A stretch of 43,033 nucleotides of DNA from JAJYSO01 sp964451785 (GTDB taxonomy: Bacteria > Bacteroidota > Bacteroidia > Flavobacteriales > Flavobacteriaceae). The notes under the pieces were generated by a model. The model saw nothing but the letters and a program-made list of their open reading frames with translations. It ran no database searches and had not been told where the DNA came from. This document shows positions 8,574 to 17,963 of the stretch, piece after piece (position 1 is the first letter of the stretch; every line of letters starts with the position of its first letter). The position numbers and the translations under genes are program-made. The DNA lies in assembly GCA_964451785.1 (NCBI GenBank), contig CAYVJG010000026.1, positions 1-43,033 on the forward strand. The letters are read 5' to 3'.

Positions 8574-9326
8574 CTAGAGTTTTTTGATTGCTTGTAGGCT
8601 GATCCAGCCCTGCTTATTGTCGGCTAGTTCGATTTGCGCAAATCCTTGGAAACTATCTAAAATTTTCACTTTGGTTCCTTCGTGTAAGACAAAAACCTGA
8701 GATGCATTAGGGTTAGGTTCGGCATGCACCGTTTCTTCTTTATTAAATACTATAGCGTATTTATGTGTTTTTTGGATACTGAATTGTTGAAAAGCAAATG
8801 TCAAACATAAAGCGGCACAAACTAAGCCTAACACACTCAAGCTAAACCAAGCGCGTTTCTTTCCTGTTTGTGGGGTAAAATAATACAACACTCCAAAAAT
8901 TAAACAAATGAAGCCCCCTACTATAGCCCAGAGTGCCCAGGTTTCAAAATTATAAGTCGAAATCAATCCATTGACAAAATTTTGCAGTCCTGTTTGTGGC
9001 GCTGGTTCAATTAAATCTATTTTGCGTTCTTTAGCTAAAGCTAAATTTGTTTTGATATCCTCATCATTAGGGCTGAGTTGCAAAGCTTTGTTATAATAAT
9101 AAATACTCGGTGCGATATCACCTAATTTGTAATGGGCATTGGCCAAGTTATAATACAATTCAGCTGAAGTTTTACCTTGGTTTAAAATCGACTGATAACT
9201 CTGAATAGCCGCTTTAAAATTGTTATCGGCATACTGTTGAGTAGCTTTATCAAATAATGTCGTATCCTGAGCATTAACCAAGCCTACACATAAAAAGAGA
9301 ACACTATAAAGAAACTTTTTTATCAT
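8574..9326 (-). CDS. batE: BatE: TPR and SH3-domain protein of the Bat operon
   Basis: The product has 250 residues. A signal peptide (MIKKFLYSVLFLCVGLVNAQ) is followed by about three TPR units (residues 25-105, such as AELYYNLANAHYKLGDIAPS). Two membrane spans lie around 130-180 (WALWAIVGGFICLIFGVLYY; WFSLSVLGLVCAALCLTFAF). The C-terminal SH3-like domain contains AIVFNKEETVHAEPNPNASQ and GWISLQAIKKL. It is the last gene of the moxR-bat operon, starting 5 bases after batD. The layout suggests an inner-membrane protein with periplasmic TPR and SH3 modules for protein contacts. The Bat system is linked to stress tolerance in other Bacteroidota; the exact role of BatE is unknown. Confidence 0.88.
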   Translation of the reverse strand: MIKKFLYSVLFLCVGLVNAQDTTLFDKATQQYADNNFKAAIQSYQSILNQGKTSAELYYNLANAHYKLGDIAPSIYYYNKALQLSPNDEDIKTNLALAKERKIDLIEPAPQTGLQNFVNGLISTYNFETWALWAIVGGFICLIFGVLYYFTPQTGKKRAWFSLSVLGLVCAALCLTFAFQQFSIQKTHKYAIVFNKEETVHAEPNPNASQVFVLHEGTKVKILDSFQGFAQIELADNKQGWISLQAIKKL

Positions 9327-9331
9327 TTTTA

Positions 9332-11128
9332 TTAGGCCTTTAATTGTTTATCTACTTCTGAAATAATTTTGGCAGCCTTGTCATAATCCTGCTGCATGCC
9401 TCCTTCTGTTGCTGGTGTATAACGCGCAAATTCGCAGCTTTTTAACAAGCTAATAAAGGCCTGACCTGTTTCGGCAGACACCTGTTTTTCTTTAAGTAAT
9501 TCAACAATGCGCTCTTTACTCATCTCAGCTGTTTGAATTTCTAGTTTTGCTCTCAAAAAGTTATGCAATGCACGCTCTAGGGCTTCGTAATAAGCTTTTT
9601 GATTACCCATTGCCTTTTTAGCTTCTGACAGATATTTACGCGCCAACTTATCAGCACTGCGCAAAGCACTTCCATAAGTATCGCCTGCGCGCTTGATTCG
9701 ATTTTTCCCTACGCCTATCACGACAGGTAACAATACAAATGGCAAAGCAAATAGGCTCCAAAACAAAGGGCTTTTAAAGAAGGGAGACTGATCAATAGGT
9801 TGCAATTGCGTATCGAGCTTGATGTAACGCAAATGTTTTCCTGAAGTTTGCACAGTTTGTTTGTGATTTAATATCGCGCCGGTTTGCGCTGATGATTGCG
9901 TATTGGTTCCGCCTGCTGAAGCTAAAGCTCCGCCTTCAACCGTGAGCGATATAGGCTTAGAGGTTATGGTTTTATAGCTCTTTGAAGTAGGATCAAAATA
10001 AGAAAACTGTACGCCATCAATGGTATATTTACCTTCGGTATTGGCAACCATTGTATAGGTATCGGTTATTTTTCCTCGCATCCCGCTAGCAGTTGTGTTG
10101 ACGCTTTGCTCACTTTCAGGGTCATAAACCTCAAAAGCTTGTGGGGCAACGAGTTTAGGTAAACTAAACAATTTTAAATTACCGGTACCTGAAACAGTAA
10201 GCGTAACATCAACTGAAGCGCCGACTTCTAAACTAGATTTTGAGGCCGACATCTCTAAATCAAATTGTCCTACAGCTCCAGAAAAACCAGCAGGTTTTCC
10301 TGATTCTGGCAATGGTTTTACTTCAATAGTATGGTTTTTAGATGAAAAACTCTTTTGAAGTGGTTTATAAACAGGTCTACCAAAAACATCACGTCTATTA
10401 GTTGGTACTTCTATTGATAAGTTAAGACTTAAAGGTTCAATTGTCAACTCTCCCGTTTTTTGTGGATAAAGCACCACTTTTTTCAAATCGACATAGCGGT
10501 AATCTTTATCGCCATCATAACTACCATACTTAACTTTGTTAGTTACTTTAAGATCATTATTCCAAAAGTTTGAAAATTCAGGAACATCTACAAACTGCCA
10601 GTTGCTAACCGATTGTTGTTTACTCACATACAAGCGATAAGTAACTGTAATAGCCTGGTTGAGATAAGGATGCTTATTAGAGATTAAAGCTACCACATGT
10701 ATTCCTTTAGAAACATCAACAATAGTTTGGTTATTTCCATCAGTAGGGTTGTTTACTGCTGCTGTCACCTCAACTTGTTGGGGAGAAGTTTTATAAATTT
10801 TACCATCAATTTCAACCGTTGCTTGACCTATGGTTAAGGTGCCGCGCTTTTTAGGTTTAAGGTAATAGGTATAAGTCATTTCAAAACTGCGCACACCATT
10901 GACCCATGAGTTTCCCATAACCACTCCGGGGCCGCCATAGACATCAAAGCCTTTAAAATCAGGTGGCGTAAAATTATCGCCGTTTTTATTCATCTTAAAT
11001 TCAACGCGCAGGCGTTCATTGAGACCCAATTTATGTTTACTCAAATGCGTGGTAAACTCTACTTGCCCAAAAGCCGTAAGCGAGCCGATAAATAGAAAAA
11101 AGAATATATAGATGTGTTTACTAGGCAT
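9332..11128 (-). CDS. batD: BatD: large Ig-like periplasmic/inner-membrane protein
   Basis: The product has 598 residues with a signal peptide (MPSKHIYIFFFLFIGSLTAF). Long beta-rich Ig-like repeats follow (VEFTTHLSKHKLGLNERLRV; VGQFDLEMSASKSSLEVGAS). One transmembrane helix near residue 460 (SPLFWSLFALPFVLLPVVIG) precedes a helical cytosolic tail rich in Lys and Glu. This is the BatD/oxygen-tolerance layout. The ATG at 11128 is preferred: its A is the last base of the batC TAA stop (a TAATG overlap), implying translational coupling. An upstream TTG at 11134 is also in frame but less likely. BatD probably scaffolds the periplasmic side of the Bat complex. Confidence 0.9.
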   Translation of the reverse strand: MPSKHIYIFFFLFIGSLTAFGQVEFTTHLSKHKLGLNERLRVEFKMNKNGDNFTPPDFKGFDVYGGPGVVMGNSWVNGVRSFEMTYTYYLKPKKRGTLTIGQATVEIDGKIYKTSPQQVEVTAAVNNPTDGNNQTIVDVSKGIHVVALISNKHPYLNQAITVTYRLYVSKQQSVSNWQFVDVPEFSNFWNNDLKVTNKVKYGSYDGDKDYRYVDLKKVVLYPQKTGELTIEPLSLNLSIEVPTNRRDVFGRPVYKPLQKSFSSKNHTIEVKPLPESGKPAGFSGAVGQFDLEMSASKSSLEVGASVDVTLTVSGTGNLKLFSLPKLVAPQAFEVYDPESEQSVNTTASGMRGKITDTYTMVANTEGKYTIDGVQFSYFDPTSKSYKTITSKPISLTVEGGALASAGGTNTQSSAQTGAILNHKQTVQTSGKHLRYIKLDTQLQPIDQSPFFKSPLFWSLFALPFVLLPVVIGVGKNRIKRAGDTYGSALRSADKLARKYLSEAKKAMGNQKAYYEALERALHNFLRAKLEIQTAEMSKERIVELLKEKQVSAETGQAFISLLKSCEFARYTPATEGGMQQDYDKAAKIISEVDKQLKA

Positions 11129-12009
11129 TACCAATCTTTTTCATTTGGATTAGAAGGCGCGCGTTTAGCCTCGCGTTTATTGAGCTTTTGCTGCACCTTT
11201 TTTTCTTGATTTTGAATTGCTTTTAATATATTTTCAGCTTGCTGCTTAGACAATTCTCCTTTTTGAGGTTGTTGTGGCTGTTGCTGTTTTTGTTGATTTT
11301 TATTTTGAGGATTTCTTTGTTGATCCTTGTTTTGTTGTGGTTTATTTTTTTGTTGATCTTTATTTTGATCTTTCTTATTTTGATCTTGTTGCTGCTTTTT
11401 CTGCTGCTGTTTTTTATTGTCTTTTTGATTTTTATTATCCTTATTCTTCTGCTTGTTCTTTTGGTCTTGATCTTTTTTCTGATCTTTATTTTTCTTATTC
11501 TTATTTTTTTGTTGTTGTTGCTTCTCTTTTTCTTTAGCTAGAGCCAGATTATAGCGTGTTTGATCATCAGTAGGATCGTTGCGCAACGCATCTTCATAAG
11601 CTTGCACAGCTTGTTTATAGTCTTTTTGTGCCATAAACGCATTACCTAAATTGTGGTAAGCTTTGTGCTTTAAGGGTTTTGTTTTAGCCGTTTGTGCGGT
11701 TTCTATTAACCGCGACATGGCTTGATGCTCTAACTTTTTAGAGGTGTAAAGATGACTGAGATTATAACTTGCATCAGCGTTAGCTGTGCTTTTTGATAAA
11801 GCGCGTCTATAATCAGCTTCTGATTGCACAAAATTCCCTTCTGTTTTTGCCGATTCTGCTGCTTGCAAAAACTTAAGTGAAGCTTTTTGAGCTTTCTTAT
11901 TGATGTTCTCTTGGGCAACGACACAATTTGTTCCTATTAAAAACAACAAGCCGGCCAAGCTGAATAAGCAAGTTTTAGTTTGCATCATTAGTGTTGTTTT
12001 TATTTTCAT
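11128..12009 (-). CDS. batC: BatC: TPR protein with long Lys/Gln/Asn-rich tail
   Basis: The product has 293 residues. A signal peptide (core TCLFSLAGLLFLIGTNCVVA) is followed by TPR units at residues ~40-160 (AYHNLGNAFMAQKDYKQAVQ). A very low-complexity stretch of Lys, Gln, Asn and Asp runs from ~160 to ~255, and a short basic tail ends NEKDW. The start at 12009 overlaps batB by 35 bases; in-frame ATGs at 11988 and 11985 would reduce the overlap and still give a good signal peptide, so the start is uncertain. The last base of the stop codon overlaps the batD ATG. In the Bat system BatC probably works with BatB and BatD as a protein-interaction subunit. Confidence 0.85.
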   Translation of the reverse strand: MKIKTTLMMQTKTCLFSLAGLLFLIGTNCVVAQENINKKAQKASLKFLQAAESAKTEGNFVQSEADYRRALSKSTANADASYNLSHLYTSKKLEHQAMSRLIETAQTAKTKPLKHKAYHNLGNAFMAQKDYKQAVQAYEDALRNDPTDDQTRYNLALAKEKEKQQQQKNKNKKNKDQKKDQDQKNKQKNKDNKNQKDNKKQQQKKQQQDQNKKDQNKDQQKNKPQQNKDQQRNPQNKNQQKQQQPQQPQKGELSKQQAENILKAIQNQEKKVQQKLNKREAKRAPSNPNEKDW

Positions 12010-13033
12010 TAAACAAGTTTAAACGTTTTACCCAAGATGTTTTACGCTCTAACAGCAATAATTCAAGTATAGTAAAAAGTATGCCAAAGCCTAAAAACCA
12101 CTGAAATTGAGACTTAAAGTTTGTTAATTGCTGTGATTTAAATTCAGATTTTTCCAAATTCCCTAAAAATGATTCAACAGCGTCTACGGTTTCCTTGGTT
12201 TTGGCACCGTAAATATATTTACCTTTTGTGGCTTGAGCAATAGTTTTTAAGGTAGAAGGATCGAGTTTTGTAATGACAGTTTCTCCGCTTCTATCCTTTT
12301 GATAATACCGCACTACACCATTTTCTTTTATAGGGATTCGCCCGCCACGTGTTGTTCCTATACCAATGGTAATAATATGAATATCTTTTTGATCTGCTTC
12401 TGAAAGAATAGCTTTAATTTCTCCTTGGTGGTCTTCACCATCGGTCAATAAAATTAAAACGCGACCTATTTTAGAGTTGTCATTAAAATAATCTAAACTA
12501 TAATTTATAGCTTCAGCAATAGCTGTTCCTCCACTTGAAATCATATTGGTATTCAAGTTGTCTAAAAACAAACGTGCGGCACTATAGTCAGTGGTTATGG
12601 GTAACTGCGGAACAGCTGCTCCAGCATAAGCAATAATTCCAATTCTATCGCCCTGTAAATGTTCAATAATTTGTTGCGTAATGCGTTTAGCTTTTTCAAG
12701 TCGATTAGGTGCTATATCTTCGGCTAACATACTTTTGGAAACATCAATAGCAAAAACAATATCCACTCCTTTGCGCTTTACGGTCTCTGTTTTAGTACCT
12801 ATTTTAGGATTGACCAGAGCCATCACAAAACAGGCTAAAGCTAAGCAGAAGAAAATTAATTTTAGAATTGGTTTAAACCTACTTTTATCCGGACTGAGTT
12901 TGTGCAAGGCCTCTGGATGTGCAAACTTTAATTGTGCACGACGGCGCCACAAACGCGTCATGAGGAATAAGAGTACAACTATTGGAATAATCCAAAATAG
13001 CCACAAATATGTTTTATCGTCTAATACAAACAT
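11975..13033 (-). CDS. batB: BatB: membrane-anchored VWA-domain protein
   Basis: The product has 352 residues. Two N-terminal membrane spans (LWLFWIIPIVVLLFLMTRLW; ILKLIFFCLALACFVMALVN) lead into a von Willebrand A domain with an intact MIDAS motif: DVSKS at 97-101, the SSGGTAIAEAI Thr loop, and LLTDGEDHQG. A third hydrophobic span near the C-terminus (WFLGFGILFTILELLLLE) completes the usual BatA/BatB topology. It follows batA directly: the batA stop ends one base from the batB start. BatA and BatB are paralogues that likely form a metal-dependent pair in the inner membrane, remodelled by the MoxR ATPase encoded in the same operon. Confidence 0.92.
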   Translation of the reverse strand: MFVLDDKTYLWLFWIIPIVVLLFLMTRLWRRRAQLKFAHPEALHKLSPDKSRFKPILKLIFFCLALACFVMALVNPKIGTKTETVKRKGVDIVFAIDVSKSMLAEDIAPNRLEKAKRITQQIIEHLQGDRIGIIAYAGAAVPQLPITTDYSAARLFLDNLNTNMISSGGTAIAEAINYSLDYFNDNSKIGRVLILLTDGEDHQGEIKAILSEADQKDIHIITIGIGTTRGGRIPIKENGVVRYYQKDRSGETVITKLDPSTLKTIAQATKGKYIYGAKTKETVDAVESFLGNLEKSEFKSQQLTNFKSQFQWFLGFGILFTILELLLLERKTSWVKRLNLFNENKNNTNDAN

Positions 13034-14047
13034 TTACACAAAGCTTCTAAATACAGTATAGCGCAGTGCAAATTCAAGTAAAAACAAAACCCCGGCAATG
13101 AGCAATAAAGGTCTAAATTTTTCGGTATAACTGCGGTATACAAATTCTTTTATTTTCGTTTTTTCAAGTTTATTAATCGTGTCGTAAATTTCTTTTAACT
13201 TCAAATTATTAGTTGCTCTAAAATATTGTCCTCCGGTTTCTTGAGCTATTTTTGTCAATAATTTTTCATCGATTTGAACAGGAACTCTAGCATACTGAAA
13301 GCCTCCATCAGGACGTATTGCCACCGGACTCAAAGCCGTACCATTGGTTCCTATTCCGATAGTGTACACTTTAACACCATACATTTTAGCCATTTCTGTA
13401 GCCGTTAATGGATCAATAAATCCGGCATTGTTCACCCCATCTGTCATCAAGATAACTACCTTACTCTTTGCTTTACTATCTTTAAGGCGATTTACAGCTG
13501 TAGCAAGTCCCATGCCTATGGCGGTTCCTCCGGTTAAATCTCTATCAAACTCAATTTTTTCAATAGCATCTAACACAATACTTCTATCACTGGTAACAGG
13601 TATCTTAGTATAACTTACTCCGGCATAAACCACTAATCCTATACGGTCATTAGGGCGATTTTTTACAAATTCTTGTGCCACGTCTTTAAGTGCTTCCAGA
13701 CGGTCAGGTTGTAAATCACGCGCTAGCATACTGGCTGATACATCAACTGCTAGCACTATATCTATTCCATTTTTTGTTTCGGCTTGTTTAGAAACCTCAA
13801 CAGTTTGTGGGCGCGCCATTGCTGTAATAACCAAAGCTAGCCCTAACATCTTAAGAATAAACAAAGCGGATTTTAATCGCGGTAAAAGACCTTGTTTAAC
13901 TTTAAATCCTCTAAGGTTAGAAATTTGTACTGAGGCCGTTTGTTTATGACGGGTCAAAATATACCAAACCGTCAACAAAGGGATGAGCAGCAGTAACCAA
14001 AACCATCCCGGACTAGCAAATGTGATATTAGAAAAATAGTCACTCAT
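13034..14047 (-). CDS. batA: BatA: membrane-anchored VWA-domain protein
   Basis: The product has 337 residues with N-terminal membrane spans (GWFWLLLLIPLLTVWYILTR; FILKMLGLALVITAMARP). The VWA domain has MIDAS residues DVSAS at 102-106, LTGGTAIGMGL and LMTDGVNNAGF. A closing hydrophobic helix (PLLLIAGVLFLLEFALRY) follows. It is close to family length and complete. Its ATG overlaps the TGA of the preceding gene by 4 bases (ATGA), which suggests coupled translation. It is the paralogue of the adjacent BatB and the likely metal-dependent partner of the upstream MoxR ATPase and DUF58 protein. Confidence 0.92.
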   Translation of the reverse strand: MSDYFSNITFASPGWFWLLLLIPLLTVWYILTRHKQTASVQISNLRGFKVKQGLLPRLKSALFILKMLGLALVITAMARPQTVEVSKQAETKNGIDIVLAVDVSASMLARDLQPDRLEALKDVAQEFVKNRPNDRIGLVVYAGVSYTKIPVTSDRSIVLDAIEKIEFDRDLTGGTAIGMGLATAVNRLKDSKAKSKVVILMTDGVNNAGFIDPLTATEMAKMYGVKVYTIGIGTNGTALSPVAIRPDGGFQYARVPVQIDEKLLTKIAQETGGQYFRATNNLKLKEIYDTINKLEKTKIKEFVYRSYTEKFRPLLLIAGVLFLLEFALRYTVFRSFV

Positions 14048-15678
14048 TGTTTTGGTTTTTTAAATTCAATGGAGTTAGAAATACGTTCGACAATTTTTTG
14101 GGCTGCAGCATCATCATCGTTATAAACTAGTAATAATTCTTGTAAGCCTCCGCGCTCATTAAAGACTAAAAAGGTGTATTGCTTAGACTGTTCTTCTCCA
14201 GATGTAGAATCGGTTAATTTAAATGTTCCAAAAACACGCTGACCTATATCGTTGTCATAGGTTTTAAAATCATTGTGTTTAAAAGTAATGTTAGCCACAT
14301 GATAAGGAGCTAGTGTTTTATCTAGTAATTCTCCCACATTTAAAGTATCGAGTTTTGCCTCTTTCTTAAAGTGCACATTGAGTAAGTTTACTAACAAATT
14401 ACCGTTAATATCACCCTGAGAAAAGTGTTCTTCAAGCTGTGTTTTTTGAGGAAAAAGTAACTTAGTACTATCTAATTGTCGATACAATACTTGTGGAGTG
14501 GTCACGGTCATACCCAGCATGCCGTATTCACTTTTTACCCAATCCCCTTTTAACAGCGTTTCTGTTGGTGTAGAATAGAGTAAAGCTTTAGTTTTTTGAA
14601 ACCCATTAATGCTTATCAAAACGATTAAAATCACAACAAGCACCCCGAAACCTATGCTTATACGTTTAATCAGCTGACGGCGTTGCTGCTTGCGCTCAAC
14701 TTCACGTCGATAAGCTTCATCTTTTAATTTTTCTTCTTCAGTAGGTTCAGGAATAGCTTGATCAAAAGCATTGATATCTTCTTCAAGTGTTTGACGATCT
14801 TCACGAGCTGTTAATTTATCGGTGTTTATCCCGGCAAATTTGGCCAAGTCAGCGCGTTTTAATACCGCTTCAATACTATCAATCACCTGCGGTTTAAGGT
14901 AAATTTGTTTATCTTTTTTGTAGGTTTTGAGCAACTCGATAAATTCATCTGTTGTGCTCTCAAGCGCGCGACCATCAATTTTTTCATCGACATAACGTTT
15001 AATAGCATCCGATAGTGATGAATAATAGTCTTTCATTTTTACGCTTTCAAACTCTTCTTCTGAATCTAAAGATTTTAAAGTTTGAATAGCTTTTTCGTAA
15101 GGTGGTAGTTCGCGTTTCTTTTCGATAATTTTTTTGCGCCATTTGAGTGCTCCCCAAACGATTAATCCGAGTAAAATCAGTCCACCCAAAATCCACCAAA
15201 TCCAATTGGCTACAGAAAAAGGCGTATCAATGGTCAAGGCTGGTTTTATGGGATAAAGTTTTTGCTTAGTGGTATCAACCACTACCGGGTTAACCTGCAC
15301 TTGCAAAGTATCGGTATAGACACCTTCGCCATTAACGATAATGGTCTGTTTAGGAATGGTGTATGCACCTGCATCAAATTGCGTTAATCCGTATGTTTTG
15401 ATCAATTTATAGCTATTGTCTTGGCGAAGCGTATCAATAGCCGTGCTATCAATCACTTCAAGTGGCATAAAACTCTGACCTTGCGGAAAGACGACACGGG
15501 TAGTCGGATTAGTTTGAATCGCCATGGTATAGGTAATTTGTTCACCTATTTTAATGGTATCGCGATCAATAGACGTTTCAACTTGCTGCGCCTGCACACC
15601 AAATGTCACCACCAAAAAAAGCGGCAAAATAGCCTGCTTTAATGTTGAACTTATTTTATTTCTGAACCATTGATTCAT
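14044..15678 (-). CDS. BatD-like membrane protein of the Bat operon
   Basis: The product has 544 residues. A signal peptide (TLKQAILPLFLVVTFGVQAQ) and an Ig-like periplasmic domain of about 125 residues (VETSIDRDTIKIGEQITYTM) resemble the N-terminal repeat of BatD. A transmembrane helix follows near 157-180 (NWIWWILGGLILLGLIVWGA), then a charged helical cytosolic part (~185-330) with DUF4381-like character. A second transmembrane helix lies near 340 (IGFGVLVVILIVLISINGFQ), with a C-terminal soluble domain after it. It is placed between DUF58 and batA, overlaps batA by ATGA, and starts 5 bases after the DUF58 gene. Flavobacterial Bat operons commonly carry such a gene. A role as a second BatD-like scaffold is inferred. 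Confidence 0.8.
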   Translation of the reverse strand: MNQWFRNKISSTLKQAILPLFLVVTFGVQAQQVETSIDRDTIKIGEQITYTMAIQTNPTTRVVFPQGQSFMPLEVIDSTAIDTLRQDNSYKLIKTYGLTQFDAGAYTIPKQTIIVNGEGVYTDTLQVQVNPVVVDTTKQKLYPIKPALTIDTPFSVANWIWWILGGLILLGLIVWGALKWRKKIIEKKRELPPYEKAIQTLKSLDSEEEFESVKMKDYYSSLSDAIKRYVDEKIDGRALESTTDEFIELLKTYKKDKQIYLKPQVIDSIEAVLKRADLAKFAGINTDKLTAREDRQTLEEDINAFDQAIPEPTEEEKLKDEAYRREVERKQQRRQLIKRISIGFGVLVVILIVLISINGFQKTKALLYSTPTETLLKGDWVKSEYGMLGMTVTTPQVLYRQLDSTKLLFPQKTQLEEHFSQGDINGNLLVNLLNVHFKKEAKLDTLNVGELLDKTLAPYHVANITFKHNDFKTYDNDIGQRVFGTFKLTDSTSGEEQSKQYTFLVFNERGGLQELLLVYNDDDAAAQKIVERISNSIEFKKPKQ

Positions 15679-15683
15679 AGTGA

Positions 15684-16547
15684 TTAACGTCTTTTAAAAT
15701 ACCCTAATAATTTTTTGACATAACTCTCTCCTACCTCAATATGCAATGTTCCGGCTTGACTGTGACTAAATGCTTGCTCACAGTAGCGCACACAATCGCG
15801 ATAATAAAGCGCATAGTTTTTACGCACCCGCGCTGAACTTGTATTGACCAACATATACTCCCCTGTTTCAGCATCTTGCATTTGCACCATTCCTAAATTA
15901 GGCATTTCGGTTTCGCGTTTATCGTAAACTCTAATACCAGTGACATCGTGTTTATTACCCAAAATACGTAAAGCGCGTTCGTAATTATCGGTCATAAAAT
16001 CAGAAATCACAAACACAATAGCTTTGCGCTTCATCATGTTCTGTAAATACTGTAAAGCTTGAGTCAAGTCCGTCGCTTTGCTCTGTGGTTTAAACTCGAG
16101 TAGCTCGCGGATAATACGCAACACGTGCCCTCTTCCTTTTTTAGGCGGAATAAATAATTCGATTTGATCAGAAAAGAGTAAAAGACCTATTTTGTCATTA
16201 TTTTGAGTAGCCGAGAAAGCTAAGGTCGCTGCAATCTCAGTTATAATGTCATTTTTAAATTGTGCTTGCGTTCCAAAAAATTCAGATCCTGAAATATCGA
16301 CTGCCAACATCAAAGTCAGCTCGCGTTCTTCTTCAAAAATCTTTACAAAAGGCTCCTTATAGCGCGCGGTAACATTCCAATCGATATTGCGCACATCATC
16401 GCCAAATTGATATTGGCGAATTTCACTAAAGGTCATACCGTGCCCCTTAAACGCAGAATGGTATTCTCCGCCAAAGATATGGTTGCTCAATCGACGTGTT
16501 TTAATTTCGATTTTGCGGACTTTTTTAAGTAGCTCTTTTGTATCCAT
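15684..16547 (-). CDS. DUF58 domain protein of the MoxR-Bat operon
   Basis: The product has 287 residues. The DUF58 signature is clear: GEYHSAFKGHGMTFSEIRQY, then QFGDDVRNIDWNVTARYKEP. A VWA-like core follows with AVDISGS (DxSxS-like), LLLFSDQIELFIPPKKGRGH and VFVISDFM. No signal peptide or membrane span is seen, so this is the cytosolic partner that normally accompanies MoxR ATPases. It lies 88 bases after moxR and 5 bases before the BatD-like gene. Its role as adaptor or substrate of MoxR is known family context, not shown here. Confidence 0.9.
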   Translation of the reverse strand: MDTKELLKKVRKIEIKTRRLSNHIFGGEYHSAFKGHGMTFSEIRQYQFGDDVRNIDWNVTARYKEPFVKIFEEERELTLMLAVDISGSEFFGTQAQFKNDIITEIAATLAFSATQNNDKIGLLLFSDQIELFIPPKKGRGHVLRIIRELLEFKPQSKATDLTQALQYLQNMMKRKAIVFVISDFMTDNYERALRILGNKHDVTGIRVYDKRETEMPNLGMVQMQDAETGEYMLVNTSSARVRKNYALYYRDCVRYCEQAFSHSQAGTLHIEVGESYVKKLLGYFKRR

Positions 16548-16635
16548 TAATTAGTTGACAAGGATTTCATCTCTGTAAAAAAAAGATGCAATTCTAGTTA
16601 TACAGTTTGGGGTTAATCTAGAGAAACTGCTCAAA

Positions 16636-17640
16636 TTAAGGAACTTCAATTTCGTTGATAATTTTACTCACTAAATCTTCTGAAGTTACATTTTCAGCTT
16701 CAGCCTCATAGGTAATACCGATACGATGACGCAGAACATCCATAACCACTTCGCGTACATCTTCTGGAATTACGTAACCACGACGCTTGATAAACGCATA
16801 ACACTTGGCAGCTGTGGCTAAGTTGATACTTCCTCGTGGAGAAGCACCAAAAGAAATTAGTGGTTTTATAGATTTGAGATTATAGCGCTCAGGATAACGT
16901 GTTGCAAAAATAATATCGATAATATAGCGCTCAATTTTTTCATCCATATACACTTGACGAACGGCTTGTTGAGCTGTTTTGATTTGATCGAGACTCACCA
17001 CTTGATTCACTTGTCCAAAACTTGCGTTTAAATTGGCGCGCATAATCAACTGCTCTTCATCCTTTTTAGGATAATCAATAACGGCTTTAAGCATAAAGCG
17101 GTCAACTTGAGCTTCAGGTAGCGGATAAGTTCCTTCTTGTTCTACCGGGTTTTGTGTAGCCATCACCAAGAAAGGTCTGTCGAGCTGAAAAGTGTTTTCA
17201 CCAATGGTTACCTGGCGTTCTTGCATAGCTTCCAGCAGGGCAGATTGTACCTTTGCCGGGGCGCGGTTAATCTCATCAGCCAAGACGAAATTAGCAAAAA
17301 TAGGACCGTGCTTAATACTAAAATCATTTGATTTCATGTTGTAAATCATCGTCCCTACAACATCTGCCGGCAAGAGATCTGGAGTAAACTGGATACGACT
17401 GAAACTGCCGTGAACGGCTTTAGACAAGGTGTTAATGGCTAGCGTTTTTGCTAAGCCCGGCACCCCTTCTAATAAAATATGTCCTCTTCCTAATAATCCT
17501 ATCAGCAAACGGTCTATCATTCCGTTTTGACCGATTATCACTTTATTCATTTCAGTTTTGAGTAAATCTATAAAAGCGCTCTCGCGTTCAATTTGCTCGT
17601 TTAATTCTGAAATATTTACAGCAGAATTTGCTTGTTCCAT
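16636..17640 (-). CDS. MoxR-family AAA+ ATPase, first gene of the Bat operon
   Basis: The product has 334 residues. Walker A GVPGLAKT lies at 59-66, Walker B VLADEINRAP around 119-128, sensor 1 in MATQNPVEQEGTYPLPEAQV, and sensor 2/arginine region in FGASPRGSINLATAAKCYAF. Length and motifs are those of a complete MoxR chaperone-like ATPase, which is cytosolic and thought to insert metals or remodel VWA proteins. It is the promoter-proximal gene of an eight-gene operon that runs to 8574. A TAATATC-like promoter could not be pinpointed upstream. Confidence 0.93.
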   Translation of the reverse strand: MEQANSAVNISELNEQIERESAFIDLLKTEMNKVIIGQNGMIDRLLIGLLGRGHILLEGVPGLAKTLAINTLSKAVHGSFSRIQFTPDLLPADVVGTMIYNMKSNDFSIKHGPIFANFVLADEINRAPAKVQSALLEAMQERQVTIGENTFQLDRPFLVMATQNPVEQEGTYPLPEAQVDRFMLKAVIDYPKKDEEQLIMRANLNASFGQVNQVVSLDQIKTAQQAVRQVYMDEKIERYIIDIIFATRYPERYNLKSIKPLISFGASPRGSINLATAAKCYAFIKRRGYVIPEDVREVVMDVLRHRIGITYEAEAENVTSEDLVSKIINEIEVP

Positions 17641-17963
17641 CTTAGTTGGATTTTATGACGGTTATCTATCAATCATTTTCGCCTCTGCAAAATCAACAAA
17701 TCAGATTAATTAACGTGTTAATAATTGGTTAAAAGTCTTTTTATTCACAGTTTTCAAAGCTTTTGTATAAAATTAATTTGTTGCAAATTATTAGCTTTTC
17801 ATTAGGGATTTAACCTCCCCAAAACACCGGTAGAACATTGATAATGAATACTTAAAATAGGACTTTTAAAAATTCGCATCAACCTGTTTAAAAAGCTTTA
17901 CATGAAAGCTTATATTTGTTTAGAAAACCCTAATTATTTTAAGGTTACATTAAATTTTCAACT
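17641..17963. other. Divergent intergenic region between moxR and the phosphatase gene
   Basis: This AT-rich gap should hold the promoters of the Bat operon and of the phosphatase gene. Only the latter (TATATTTG at 17911-17918) is recognisable. I see no small gene or hairpin. Confidence 0.5.
17911..17918 (+). promoter_or_regulatory. Bacteroidota-type -7 element before the phosphatase gene
   Basis: TATATTTG is an exact TAnnTTTG match, 45 bases before the ATG at 17964. The upstream -33 element is weak. Confidence 0.5.

Noticed and set aside
11239..11541. Two long plus-strand frames rich in Leu/Phe/Ile/Val
   Set aside because: They are antisense to the Lys/Gln/Asn-rich tail of batC. Its biased codons create stop-free, hydrophobic-looking frames.
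12681..13613. Plus-strand frames opposite batA and batB
   Set aside because: They are antisense shadows of well-recognised VWA genes with no protein features of their own.
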